A stretch of 64,000 nt of DNA from Megalonaias nervosa (lineage: Eukaryota > Mollusca > Bivalvia > Unionida > Unionidae), in assembly GCA_016617855.1 (NCBI GenBank), contig JAECUM010004411.1, positions 1-64,000 on the forward strand, written 5' to 3'. Both the position numbers and the translations under genes were made by a program. The notes under the pieces were generated by a model, which saw only the letters and a program-made list of their open reading frames with translations, had not been told where the DNA came from and did not search any database. How positions within the stretch are numbered: the stretch's first letter is position 1; the number at the start of each line of letters is the position of its first letter. Below, piece by piece: positions 46,576 to 58,189 of the stretch.

Positions 46576-48639
46576 AGAATGATTTTTTTATTGCTTTTGT
46601 CTCTTATGCCTTCTCACAGGGGGAACAAATTTGTTGTAAAGGTCACTTTTGTCTGAATTTATTTTCTGCATGATATTTAATGTTGTTTACTTTGTCTGAT
46701 GGAAACTACTAAAAGCTCTGTATCAGCAATTAAAGCTTTGTAAAGAGTCATTACAGTCTGGTTTTATTTGTCGTTGAGTTGAAAAGAACCCATAGAGCTT
46801 AGAGATGTTCAGTGGCAGACAAGTCCCATGACTCAGTAATCTGAAGTATGTTACAAATGCAAATTTTCCATTATGTAGTGGAGGATGTGCTAAACATAGG
46901 AAGATAAAGGTGGAGTCTTAAGGTACAGTAAAAGGTGTCTTGAAAGACCACTGCTGTGAGAGACCAGGTTCTCCATGTGCTGATTTATGGATTACCTAAT
47001 TTTGCAAGAGATTACCAGACTTATGAGACTCTAAGTTTTGGTAGAAGGAGTGGTTTTTTTAGGACTGGTTATACTGTACAGCTGTTTTCACACTGCTATA
47101 TTTTTACATGATGTTTACGACACATATGACCTTTTACACAAACATGTTATCTGAAGAGCTTTGCTTGCTACAGGAAAAAAAGTCTAAAATTTTGATAAAG
47201 AGAACTTTCTTCATTTTTGTAGGTACATAAGTAAATTACATTTTTTCCTATGTTCATTTTTACATTCAAAATAATTACATGCTGTGCATTTCTGTATATT
47301 GTACAGGAAAATGTGAATTCAAACTTCTAATATTGTGATTTATTGAAGAATTATCCTGATTCTATTCTACATGTGCTAGGACATCTTTTGCACAAAAGGA
47401 AACTGGACTACCAAGAATGTGATTCTTTTGGTTGAACTGAGTAGTTATGTTCCCTATTCATTCTGCTCTACTCCTTTGTTCATGTATACACAGTTAGGAT
47501 CTCTGAGTAGTTTAAGTAACTATATGTATTAAGTCACTGGAACTAAGTCACTGATCTTTAGCTTCTGTACATATAAATAATCAGGTGTCATGGGTTTTGA
47601 CCTATTCCACAACACACATAGTACACTACACCATTTTCAACACCTTTCTCTGGTTCAGAGATTTTCCTGTAAGAAAAACTTGATAGTACAGTTTAGTAGG
47701 TTTATCTATGTTTACTCAATCACTCATTTCAGAGATCTGAATATTATCTACTTTACCTATGCTTCTTGGCAATACCATCTATATCCGTATTGTTGTAGAT
47801 TTATAGATTGTTATATAATTAAGAGTTTTGTGGACACCCATCACAGATGTGTTTTAAATAACCTAGAGATTGAATTGCATAATTCATGGTTTCACTTTTA
47901 GAAAATTGCCCTTTTGGTGGCTTTACTATTAAATCAAGATTTAAAAATAATTTTTAGCAAACAGACTCTGTCTGTCTCTGTGCCCAGACATCTTTGCAAA
48001 TTCTTCTTATTTCCTAAAGTCAGGCTTTTAAGATGCTGCATATAAAAGTATTTTTGTACCAATAATGTATGCAATGTTTGCAAGTGTACAGTGCATGTAT
48101 CACTTTACATGTCACCTGCCATTGGTTTTTAAAACATTTTTCTTAATAAAATAATATTAAATGCATCCATGTAACAGAGATACTCATAATTGAAATTAAA
48201 GAAAGCTTGGTCAAAAAATGAAGGTACTCACTGAAGTCAAAGAGGTGTGATAACTTTGTCAAATTTTGTCAAAAACTGGTTTCAATTTTTTTACCTAAGT
48301 ATCCTTCAACTTTATGCCAAATTTGCTTTCAATCCATTAAAGCCATCTCAAGTTATTGAGTGGGGAAACAAATGAGGATGGTAGTTTAATGCCTCCATCA
48401 AAAGCTCCATAGACGGTGAGGGGGAACACGGTGGCCTACAGATTTGTTTATTGCATTTTGGGAGTGAGATTATTGTAAAATCTTCAACCAAGGCTGCGTT
48501 TCCCAACATTTGTGAATACATTTATGTACCCATAGTACAATAACAAAATGATGCCATTTAGTTTGAAAAAAATTGAAATTCACTTTCCCCAGATCTGCAC
48601 ATTAGGCTTACAATTGATGGTTATTTATGTTAAACCATG
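46576..48639. other. AT-rich stretch, no gene recognised
   Basis: The 103-residue plus-strand ORF at 47590-47901 is the longest non-repeat frame here, but it is Tyr/Phe/His/Ile rich in the way AT-rich noise is and shows no motif. Confidence 0.45.
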
Positions 48640-49340
48640 ACAATATGCATGCCATCTTCATTCAACCACTGACAATGTGCATACATGTACTATCTTCACT
48701 CAACCCCTGACAATGTGAATGCCATCTTCATTCAACCATTTACAATGTGTGTAACCATCTTTATTCCACCCTTGACAATGTGTATACCATCTGCACTCAA
48801 CCATTGACAATGCGCATACTATCTTACTGTAACTCGACCCATGACAATGTTTATACCATCATAACTCAACCATTGACAGTGTGCATACGATCTTACTGTA
48901 ACTCAACCCATGACAATGTGCATACCATCTTAACTCAACCAGTGACAGTATGCATACCATCTTACTGTAACTCAACCCCTGACAATGTGAATGCCACCTT
49001 CATTCAACCATTTACAATGTGCATACCATCTTCACTCAGCTATTGACAATGTGCATGCCATCTTAACACAACCCATGACTGTGTGCATACCATCTTCACT
49101 CATTGACAATGCACATACCATCTTCACTCAGCCACTGACGATGTGCATACCATCAGCCATTGACAGTATGCACACCATCTTCACTCAACCCATGACAGTG
49201 TGCATACCATCTTCACTCAACCATTGACAATGTGCATACTGTCTTCACTCATTGATAATGTGCATGCGATTTTCAATTTGACAATGTGCATACCATCTTT
49301 ACTCCACCCATGACAATGTGCATGCCATCTTCATGCAACT
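48640..49340. repeat. Minisatellite, about 30-bp unit, about 22 copies
   Basis: CAACCATTGACAATGTGCAT then ACCATCTTCACT recurs. A longer variant carries TTACTGTAACTCAACCC and alternates with the short unit between 48800 and 48980, giving a local higher-order pattern. Confidence 0.96.
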
Positions 49341-49449
49341 TGTAATTGTTTCACTTGCTGTACATCATTAACATTACATAACAGAATGCAGTTTTTAAGA
49401 CCTGTCCTTGTTGAATAAATCTAGCAATTTAAGTAAACATCAGTAAAAT

Positions 49450-50097
49450 AACCATGATCATATTTCATACTGCTACAGGTATGACAATAGTGTTTTCTAC
49501 TGCAACATGTATGCACCTGACAGTAGCATTTTCTACTGCTACATGTATGTACCTGATGATAGTATTTTCTACTGCTACATATATATACCTGACAATAGAA
49601 TTTCTACTGCTACATGTGCCTAAAGTTAGCATTTTCTGCTGCTACATGTATGTACCTGATGATAGTATTTTCTACTGCTACATGTATGTACCTGATGATA
49701 GAATTTTGTACTGCAACATGTATGTACCTGATGATAGTATTTTCTACTGCTACATATCTGTACCTGACAATAGAATTTTCTACTGCTACATGTACCTAAC
49801 GATAACATTTTCTACTGCTACATGTATGTACCTGATGATAGTATTTTTTACTGCTACATGTATGTACCTGATGATAGGATTTTGTACTGCTACATGTATG
49901 TATCTGATGATAGTATTTTCTACTGCTACATGTATGTACCTGATGATACATTTTCTACTGCTACATGTATGTACCTGGCGATAGTATTTTCTACTGCTAA
50001 ATGTATGTACCTGACAATAGTATTTTATTTTCTACTGCTGCATGTATGTACCTGATGATAGCATTTTATATTGCTACATGTATGTACCAGTTGTTAC
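49450..50097. repeat. Minisatellite, about 36-bp unit, about 18 copies
   Basis: TTTTCTACTGCTACATGTAT then GTACCTGATGATAGTA recurs. Each unit contains the palindrome TACATGTA. The 176-residue ORF over it (YMYVPDDSIFYC repeats) is a translation of the array and no other evidence supports it as a gene. Confidence 0.97.
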
Positions 50098-50832
50098 AAA
50101 CTAATAATGTAACAGGGCCTACTGCCTGGAGGTGCACATTATGTTTTTGTAGGACCATAAGAAACAGCAGTTACTTTGGAAGATTAAAAAGGGTGGTTTT
50201 TCTTAAAGTATTAAATGTTGCTCATCCAAGATTTTGTTAACAAATATGTTTTTGCAAGGTAAATAGTTTAAAGAATTTGTTGTGTGTGTGATCAGTAAGT
50301 TAGTCTGATATGCAGTGGTGTATAATGTGTAGTATAACTAATATGTGATATTACTAATATATAGTACAACTAATTCTCATTGACTGAGACTTTTTCTAAT
50401 CATGCCACATTCATTGTGAAAATTGTCCACACTCAGAAAGAATAATTAACAAAAAGTGTTAAATAGAATGGGTACTTCCAGCATCACTGACGGTCATGTG
50501 TATATCTGTCTATGCTGTTACTGATTTTTTTTACTGTTGACACACAGTGAACTAAACTAAGCTGATGTAAATGTTGCAGTCTTGCTGTCAACAGGCAGTG
50601 GCTTTACTTTTAAAAGGAAAAGTTAAGTAGATGATATTTGCTTAAAGATTCAAGTGAAGAGCAAATATGTTTCATCTCAAGGATGAAAAACTCTTGTGTT
50701 TTCATCGACTCAATGAAACATATTTGTTATTCTCTCAGTAGAAGCATATATCTTTTTATGATCAATATATATTGGTTTGCAATATGTTTAAGAGACTGAA
50801 GTAGATTTGTTATGGAATCCTGCTTGATGAGG
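50098..50832. other. Unannotated stretch
   Basis: Nothing recognised. Confidence 0.4.
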
Positions 50833-51105
50833 TAGTTTTGTGTATGTTTGCACAGAAAATATCAATAGTAATATACATATAATTCTTCCTAATGAAGAAA
50901 GATGCATTGAAAAAAAAGACGAATAAACACTTAAGCACATTTTGGGATTTGAACCTGGTATTCCAGCATAATAGGTGGCCATGATTACCACTAGAACAAG
51001 CAAAATGATCAAATTGCAGCCCAGATTTCTTGGTCATAATGTAATCAATGTCTGTTGACTGCAGTGAAAAATATTTGTTATAATTCACTCAAAATTGTTA
51101 TTACT
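50833..51105 (-). mobile_element. Dispersed repeat with internal tRNA-like block, copy 1
   Basis: The reverse complement contains TTCTAGTGGTAATCATGG (A-box-like), CCACCTATTATG and CCAGGTTCAAATCCCA (B-box-like) at about 50947-51003. Homology to the copy at 63531-63765 extends well to both sides of this block (GCAGTGAAAAATATTTG outside the A box, AGAAAATATCA beyond the B box). Confidence 0.75.
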
Positions 51106-51139
51106 GGAAAATTACTACTTCAAAGACTGATATACAATA

Positions 51140-51395
51140 AATGTTATTTATTGGTACAGACTGATATGAAATGTTATTTATATATACAGACTGTTATTTA
51201 ATATTTGTTTATACAGACTGGTATGAAATGTTATTTATTTATACAGACTGGTATGAAATGTTATTTATTTATACAGACTGGTATGAAATGTTATTTATTA
51301 ATACAGACTGGTATGAAATGTTATTTATCTGTGCAGACTGGTATGAAATGTTGTTTATTTATACAGACTGGTATGAAATGTTATTTATTTATACT
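51140..51395. repeat. Minisatellite, 30-bp unit, about 9 copies
   Basis: ATGAAATGTTATTTATTTAT then ACAGACTGGT recurs. The 30-base period is a multiple of three, so all frames stay open and produce a spurious 109-residue ORF (YEMLFIYTDW repeats). Confidence 0.97.
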
Positions 51396-51498
51396 GAGAT
51401 CTTCACAGTTACATATAATTTTATTGCAAGCTATTATCAATTTTATACCTGCACATTTCACTTATCAAACATACTGAGCTTTGTACCTCTCACAATAT

Positions 51499-52175
51499 AG
51501 TGTACTGTTGGTTACCTAGTCATATCAGTATTAAAGGTAATGAAAGAACAGACTGTGCTGCTAGCCCTATCTCGATAACCATCTGCTCTTAAGATACCAT
51601 ACACTGATTTGAAACCTGGTATAAAAAAATCCTTTACTATGAGGTGCAGACATTATGGAATGATGCTGTCAATAACAAGCTCCAGGTGATAAAACCAACC
51701 TTAAGTGAAGGGCCTCCTTCCTACAGAACCATCTGTAAGGAAGAGGTATATAGTTATTGTACAAATTAGAATTGGTCATACATGTATAAACCACTCTCCC
51801 GGGTGCATTTCTTGCAATGAACCCTTAACCATTAAGCACTCGATGATATATTTCAATCTCCAACCTACACATGATCAATACTACAGTGTTAAGCACATGA
51901 TGAGCTTTTTGATACAGTAAATGTGTCCTGTAATTTAAATTTCTTGAAGGAAGTTAACATTTATTCTAAAATATAGCTTGTGTGCAACCTAATTTTAACC
52001 AACATTTGTACTGTTTATCACCCTAATTTATCATTTATTTGGTAATTACCCTTTATACACTCCATTTACATCCCTCATTGATTGGGAACCTTCAAACATT
52101 ATCCTTGTCATCTCATCATTATATTTGTATATGTTTATTGTTCATTGGTAATAAACCTTTATGATATATAAATCT
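51499..52175 (+). pseudogene. LINE 3' end: RNase H tail and 3' UTR, decayed
   Basis: The plus strand reads YCWLPSHISIKGNERTDCAA near 51500-51560, the last block of a LINE RNase H domain (W.PSH.GI.GNE.AD..A). It is followed by the spacer TLWNDAVNNKLQVIKPTLSE, a RTICKEE segment, a remnant of the H-...C..C...LTV.H...C zinc-binding tail, and ELFDTVNVS-LNFLKEVNIY up to the stop at about 51976. Several stops and frame changes are present. A non-coding tail with AATAAACC at about 52151 marks the likely 3' end. An RNase H domain is expected in I-like and some other LINE clades. Only the last 150 or so residues of the protein remain. Confidence 0.85.
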
Positions 52176-52889
52176 AAATCACATAACCTTTTTTTATCGT
52201 GCTGTATAGCCTTACAGTGCTGGTGTGCTGTAAAGTCCACAATCGCTCAGTTAATCAAACAACTCTTCATAATTATACTTTCAAACATTAGTTCTCATAA
52301 GTTACAATGTAATACTATTGCAATTAAAGCACCTTTACAATCTTTTAACATTTCATTAATTATGGCCACATTTGGGTGGGCATATATGGTAGAGGTGATA
52401 CCTAGCAATGTTCCTGCATGGCTGATCATAGACATTTTTCTTTCTATGACATCTTGTTCCTCTGGGAAGAAATTAAATAAAATGTTTGTTAAATGAATGA
52501 TGTGCTGTGGTTTATAGCAAAGTGCAGGTTTTCATAGCTTTAAGGGCTTAAACAATTTTAAAATACAAATTAGAGTCATGGACTGTCAATCACGCATGCA
52601 TTGTCAGTTGCCCTGTATATTTTTATAATATTTTATACTTGTTTATTTTTTTTTAAAAAAAATTGTATTATTGTTCTGAGCTATATATTTGTTTTAAATA
52701 ATGTTGACATCATTAAGAAGAGAACACACTGGGTAATTTATTTTCACAGCTAGTAGATAATTTGCAATACTGGTAATTCATGAGTAAATTACACAGAATA
52801 TGAATCAGTTTTGCCAGTTCATATGTACCAAATCTAATATTATATCAGCACAGAAAAACAGAATGCTACAAAATTATTCAAGATAGCAT
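52176..52889. other. AT-rich stretch with a 111-residue ORF
   Basis: The plus frame at 52161-52496 overlaps the LINE tail and shows no motif I recognise; it is probably chance. Nothing else seen. Confidence 0.4.
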
Positions 52890-53351
52890 TCAGTATTCAG
52901 CATTCCCTCAATAAAAGTCCATTCATTACAGCATTCCCTTACTACAAGTCCATTCATTACAGCATTCTCTCACTACAAGTCCAGTCATTACAGTATCTCA
53001 TCACAACAAGTGCATTCATTACAGTACTCCCCCACTACACTCCCCCACTACAAGTGCATTCATTACAGTACTCCCTCACTACAAGTCCATTCATTACAGC
53101 ACTCCCCCACTACAAATCCATTCATTACAGCACTCCCTCACTACAAGTCCATTCATTACAGCACTCCCCCACTACAAGTCCATTCATTACAGCATTCCCT
53201 CACTACAATTCCATTCATTGCAGCTCTCTCTCACTACAAGTCCATTCATTACTGCACTCCCTCACTACAACTCCATTCATTACAGTACTTGCTCACTATA
53301 AGTCCATTCATAACAGCATTCCCTCACTACAAGTCCATTCATTACAGACTC
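52890..53351. repeat. Minisatellite, about 31-bp unit, about 14 copies
   Basis: CTACAAGTCCATTCATTACA then GCACTCCCTCA recurs. The same units continue at 53505-53640 after a SINE insertion. The 143-residue ORF is a by-product. Confidence 0.97.
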
Positions 53352-53363
53352 CCATACAAAAAG

Positions 53364-53490
53364 ACTTCTCGTAGGTCAGTGTTTCTTTCCGGCGTTTTCC
53401 CAGGTTCTTCCTCCATCATTAATACTGGCTGCCATGCATAGCCTATTTTGTGCTGAAAAATGGCATTAAACCCTACAACAACAACAACCA
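53364..53490 (+). mobile_element. SINE family B, 5'-truncated copy inserted in the array
   Basis: Matches the 3' half of the SINE at 62658-62910 (CTTCTCGTAGGTCAGTG, TTTCTTTCCGGCGTTTTCCC, TAATACTGGCTGCCATGCAT, GTGCTGAAAAATGGCATTAA) and ends in a CAA repeat. Flanking CCATACAAAAAG (53352-53363) and CCATACAGAAAG (53491-53502) form a 12-base target duplication with one mismatch. Confidence 0.9.
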
Positions 53491-53504
53491 CCATACAGAA
53501 AGTC

Positions 53505-53640
53505 CATTTGTTGGAGCACTTTCACAACAAGTCCATTCATTACTGCACTTCATCACTGCGAATTATTTCATTACATCACTCCCTCACTACAAGTCCATTC
53601 ATTACATGACTTTTGCTATAAGTCCATTCATTATAATATG
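53505..53640. repeat. Continuation of the 31-bp array beyond the SINE
   Basis: AAGTCCATTCATTAC and CACTCCCTCACTACAAGTCC recur three or four times with more divergence. Confidence 0.9.
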
Positions 53641-53929
53641 GTTCCTGTTACAAGGGTCATGGCAGCCATTTAATATAGGGGTGGGGGTGACTGGAAATTT
53701 CTTTTGAGCTTGGAAAAAATTTTCTTTTACCTATAATTAATTTTTTTTAATATAAACATCATAGCAACAATATTTTCTCAAGTGGAGGTGGGGGTGGGTG
53801 GGGGCTGGAAAAGGAAGCATAATCATACCCCACCTCCCCAACCAAATCAAATGTCAGTCTCTAAGGTAGATGTCACCTTGCATTCCATTTGAATAGCAAA
53901 GTTATATATATTATGTACTTTATTGTATT

Positions 53930-54425
53930 ATAGTCTCATTATAAGGTAGTACACTCTGTGGCTACCATGGATAGCATTATAATGAGGGAGTTCTGTATTA
54001 TTTACTTAATTATAAGATGGTCTTACTTTAAGGCAGTATTCTCTGTAGTTACCATGAATAGCGTTACAATGATGGGGTATGGTGTATCAAGTTCATTTTA
54101 AGGCAATCACACTATAAGGCAGTATAATCTATGATTACCATGGACAGTGTTACAGTGATAGGGTGTGGTGTATCAAGTTCATTTTAAGGCAGTCACACTA
54201 TATGGCAGTATAATCTATGGTTACCATGGACAGTGATGGGGTATGGTGTATGAAGTTCATTGTAAGATGGTCACTCTATGAGGCAGTTTGCCCTTTGGTT
54301 ACCATGGACAATGTTACAGTGATGGCATACAGTGTATGCAGTTCATTATAAGACAGTCTATAAGGTAGTATAATCTGTGATTACCATGGACTGTGTTACA
54401 GTGATGGATTACTGTATATGTACAT
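53930..54425. repeat. Minisatellite, about 75-bp unit, 6-7 copies
   Basis: GGTTACCATGGACAGTGTTA, CAGTGATGGGGTATGGTGTA, TCAAGTTCATT and TAAGGCAGT recur. The centre GGTTACCATGG contains overlapping palindromes. Confidence 0.92.
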
Positions 54426-55138
54426 ATATATATATTGGGTTTAACAGAATAGCACACAGTCTTGGCTACAAAATGCACATCAAAAGTATGACTCTAAAAA
54501 TATAAACAGAAAAATTGCAAAAACTTCAGAAAGATAAATCTGTACAAATAAGCCTAAATATATTGCCCTTGAAGATAAAAAAACAAAAACCTTATAAAAG
54601 CTATAAAGCTGTAAAAGTTAAAACTGGCTGAAATCTTCAGGAAGATAAAACTCTTACATAGAAAAGCGAGTGTTAAATGTTAATTTCTGTTTCAAGATAA
54701 AATGACAAAGATGCCAGATTGTGGAAAGTATTTAAAATAAAACAAAATGGTTAAACTTTTAATACAGAAATATAAATAATGTGCAGAAATTCTTTCAAAA
54801 GAAGTTAGAAAAATTACAAGTATAAATGCATTTCGCTGTAATCTACTTTAATGGATGAAAAGTGGAACTTTTATTTGACAAACACACTACATTATAAAGT
54901 ATAAATTCTCTAACCTTCCACTTCGTTATCTTTAAGTTACTACCTTTGTACTATATATACACAATGTACCTAGTTGGAGCATCTTCATTTAAATTTTCTG
55001 TTTATGCCCATATATAAATATAGATTATTATTATTGCTCAGGGTGGGGTGGGGGATGATGCGTGCGTTCATGTGTGTGTGTGTGTGTGTGTGTGGGGTTA
55101 ACTATGAACACATACTTTAAATGTAATATGCATGTAAC
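54426..55138. other. AT-rich stretch
   Basis: Contains a short TATATA patch near 54426 and a TG microsatellite at 55071-55094. No gene recognised. Confidence 0.45.
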
Positions 55139-55183
55139 AGAGGGCCACAAGGAGGATTAGTTCCATGCAACTGTCACCCTCTT

Positions 55184-55222
<39 letters not shown>

Positions 55223-55225
55223 AGG
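55139..55225 (+). mobile_element. LINE/SINE 3' tail, plus orientation
   Basis: AGAGGGCCACAAGGAGGATT and ACCCTCTTTAATAATAATAA match the tail family at 20585-20696. It ends in an ATT microsatellite. Confidence 0.65.
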
Positions 55226-55613
55226 CAAAAAAATAAAGCTTTAAATGCTTTCATCTTTCTTTGCTGTGATAATAGTCATTAAAAAAGAAAATAAATGTTC
55301 TCCATTCATTTTAAGGCACGAGTCTTTAGCGTAAAGGGTCAGTTTTATTCATAGTTCCATTGGAGACTTTTTGAAGGCAATATCCATGGATGGTGTTCAC
55401 TTGTACAGAAGTGTTTTATGGGCCAATTTTGCCATATTTTCATGTCAGTCACAGAGTTCCCAGAAAGAAATGCAAATCTCACCCCAGAACATACTATTCA
55501 TTTATGTGTCATGCAAGTGGTTATTAAGTGCATGACATTTAAAATATAAATGCTATACAAGTATTTTCTTCGTTATATTGCTGTTACGATTTAATGATGT
55601 CATTTTATTGCAG

Positions 55614-55672
55614 GATTATCTCAGTAAGACGAAGGAAAAGAAAAAGAAAACGAAATGGTCCTCTTATCCAAG
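55614..55672 (+). CDS. Exon-like segment, Lys-rich, unknown product
   Basis: The acceptor-like TGTCATTTTATTGCAG ends at 55613 and the donor-like AAG|GTCAGT begins at 55673, bracketing 59 bases. Two frames are open across it: DYLSKTKEKKKKTKWSSYP and the shifted IISVRRRKRKRKRNGPLIQ. Both are strongly basic. Without a partner exon I cannot choose a frame or name a product. An internal microexon of a host gene is possible, as is chance. Confidence 0.3.
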
Positions 55673-55878
55673 GTCAGTATTCCTCCATAATGTCTGACAC
55701 CTGTATCTGTCACGTAGGCATGCGGGACCTGCAGCTGAAATTGTGTAGGTTTTCAACTCAACCATTGGGTCTGCCCTGGTCAGCTTCTGGGGGGTGTCCC
55801 TGTGCAAAGCTCTTCACTCCAGTTGCTTTGTTTCTAAACATCATATATATTTATGTATAGGTTAAATCAAACTGCAGG

Positions 55879-55935
55879 CTGCACAGACCCAGATCTGCTG
55901 TCACATAATGCACTGGCAGATCTTGGTCTGTGCAG
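55879..55935. repeat. Short hairpin, 20-bp arms
   Basis: CTGCACAGACCCAGATCTGC (55879-55898) pairs with 55916-55935 with one mismatch around a 17-base loop. Neighbouring AGACCCTGATCTGCATGTG suggests a diverged further copy. Flanking CAAACTGC and GCAGTTTG extend the symmetry. Confidence 0.85.
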
Positions 55936-56339
55936 TTTGATAGGAGTAATCAGTAGAACAAACAACATAGACCCTGATCTGCATGTGCATTATGCTAAAG
56001 CAGGATCTTTGTTCTTTGCAGTTTGCTTTGACTTGAAAGTGAGTGTAGACGGTATCCTTCTTGTGTTGTAGTACATGTAATATTAAATTAAACCAATCCA
56101 AATCTTCCCCATGCATTTTGGAGCAGTGTTGGCTGACAAGGCACCAAAGTGCTGATGTCATATGCTGCATACATGCATAATATTTTGCAGTTACTGTATA
56201 GTTAACGTGACTGTTGTAATCTGTCCTCATTTGACAATGCATTCTTATCCCACCTTAGTTAATGTTTTCAGGGAAGTTATTCCTTATGTCTGTGTGCATA
56301 TATCCTTTTTTTTCTGGGTGTGTGGTTTTTGTTAGAAAT

Positions 56340-58035
56340 GTTGATAATTATTAGTTTGGGTGATTAGTGACTCTTGTAGGATATTGTTAATTATTTTTCT
56401 GGATGTGTCGTTTTATATTGGAATATTGCTAATTATTAGTTTGGGTGATTAGTAGCTTTGGTTGGAATATTGCTAATTATTATTCTGGGTGTGTGGTTTT
56501 TGATAGGAATATTGCTAAGTGTTATTCTGCATGTGTATTTTTTTGACAGGAATATTGCTAGTTATCATTCTGGGTGTGTTTGTGATAGAAATATTGCTAA
56601 TTATTTTTCTGGGGGAGTGTTTTTTTATAGGAATATTGCTAATTATTGTTCTGGGTGTGTGATTTTTGACAGCAGTATTGCTAATTATTATTCTGGGTGT
56701 GTGATTTTTGACTGGAATATTGCTAATTATTATTCTGGGTGATTGATTTTTGACAAGAATATTGCTAATTATTATTGTGTGTGATTTTTGACAGGAATAT
56801 TGCTAATTATTAGTTTGGATGATGAGTGGCTTTTGTAAGAATATTGCTAATTATTATTGTGTGTGTGTTTTTTAACAGGAATATTGCTAAATATTATTCT
56901 GGATGTGTGATTTTTGACAGTAATATTGCTAATTATTATTTTGGGTGTGTGGTTTTTGATAGGAATATTATTTTGGATGAGTAGTGATGTAGTGGCCTTT
57001 CTAAGAATATTGCTAATTATTATTTGTGTGGGTTGGTTTGAAATATTGCTAATTATTTTTCTTGGTCGGTGTTTGCATTTATTTAGGAATATTGCTAATA
57101 TTATTCTTCATGGGTGCTTTTTTTGTTGGAATATTGCTAATTTGTATATTGGGTGGGTGGGTGTGTTTACATAAGAATATGCTAATTTGTATACTGGGTG
57201 GTTGGGTGTGTTTACATAAGAATATGCTAATTTGTATACTGGGTGGGTGGGTGTGTTTAAATAGGAATATTGCTAATTTGTATACTGGGTGGGTGGGTGT
57301 GTTTAAATAGGAATATTGCTAATTTGTATACTGGGTGGGTGGGTGTGTTTACATCGGAATATTGCTAATTTATATATTGGGTGGGTGGGTGTGTTTACAT
57401 AAGAATATGCTAATTTGTATACTGGGTGGGTGGGTGTGTTTACATAAGAATATGCTAATTTGTATACTGGGTGGTTGGGTGTGTTTACATAAGAATATGC
57501 TAATTTGTATACTGGGTGGTTGGGTGTGTTTAAATAGGAATATTACTAATTTGTATACTGGGTGGGTGGGTGTGCTTACATAGGAATATTGCTAATTTGT
57601 ATACTGGGTGGGTGGGTGTGCTTACATAGGAATATTGCTAATTTGTATATTGGGTGGGTGGGTGTGTTTACATAGGAATATTGCTAATTTGTATACTGGG
57701 TGGGTGGGTGTGTTTACATAGGAATATTGCTAATTTGTATACTGGGTGGGTGGGTGTGTTTACATAAGAATATGCTAATTTGTATACTGGGTGGGTGGGT
57801 GTGTTTACATAGGAATATTGCTAATTTGTATACTGGATGGGGGTGTGTGTTTACATGGAAATATTGCTAATTTGTATACTGGGTGGGTGGGTGTGTTTAA
57901 ATAGGAATATTGCTAATTTGTATACTGGGTGGTTGGGTGTGTTTACATAGGAATATTGCTAATTTGTATACTGGGTGGGTGGGTGTGTTTACATAGGAAT
58001 ATTGCTAATTTGTATACTGGGTGGGTGGTTGTACT
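56340..58035. repeat. Long minisatellite, 42- to 46-bp unit, about 38 copies
   Basis: All units share AGGAATATTGCTAATT. In the first third the rest is ATTATTCTGGGTGTGTG then ATTTTTGAC. From about 57120 it is TGTATACTGGGTGGGTGGGT then GTGTTTACAT, and these later copies are far more alike than the early ones. A deletion variant lacks AT in AATATTGC. The repeated Cys/Trp/Gly/Val-rich ORFs are by-products. Confidence 0.97.
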
Positions 58036-58189
58036 TGTCATAGACCAGAAGAGTTTATGGAATGTGATGTTGACCATCCAACCATTAGAACGAGATTTTT
58101 ATTACTACTACTCCCAAACTTAATGGAAGATTGCCATGAAACATGACACATTAGATTCATCCCCTGGACTAGCTGATCCTAAATAAATA

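Noticed and set aside
47590..47901. 103-residue non-repeat ORF
   Set aside because: Aromatic- and Ile-rich composition typical of AT-rich chance ORFs, with no motif or splice context.
49454..49984. 176-residue ORF, the longest in the window
   Set aside because: It is the translation of a 36-bp minisatellite. The period is a multiple of three, which keeps frames open.
52161..52496. 111-residue ORF after the RNase H LINE remnant
   Set aside because: It begins inside the LINE 3' tail, shows no motif, and is likely chance.
53010..53441. 143-residue ORF rich in HSLQY repeats
   Set aside because: It covers the 31-bp array and then runs into an inserted SINE.
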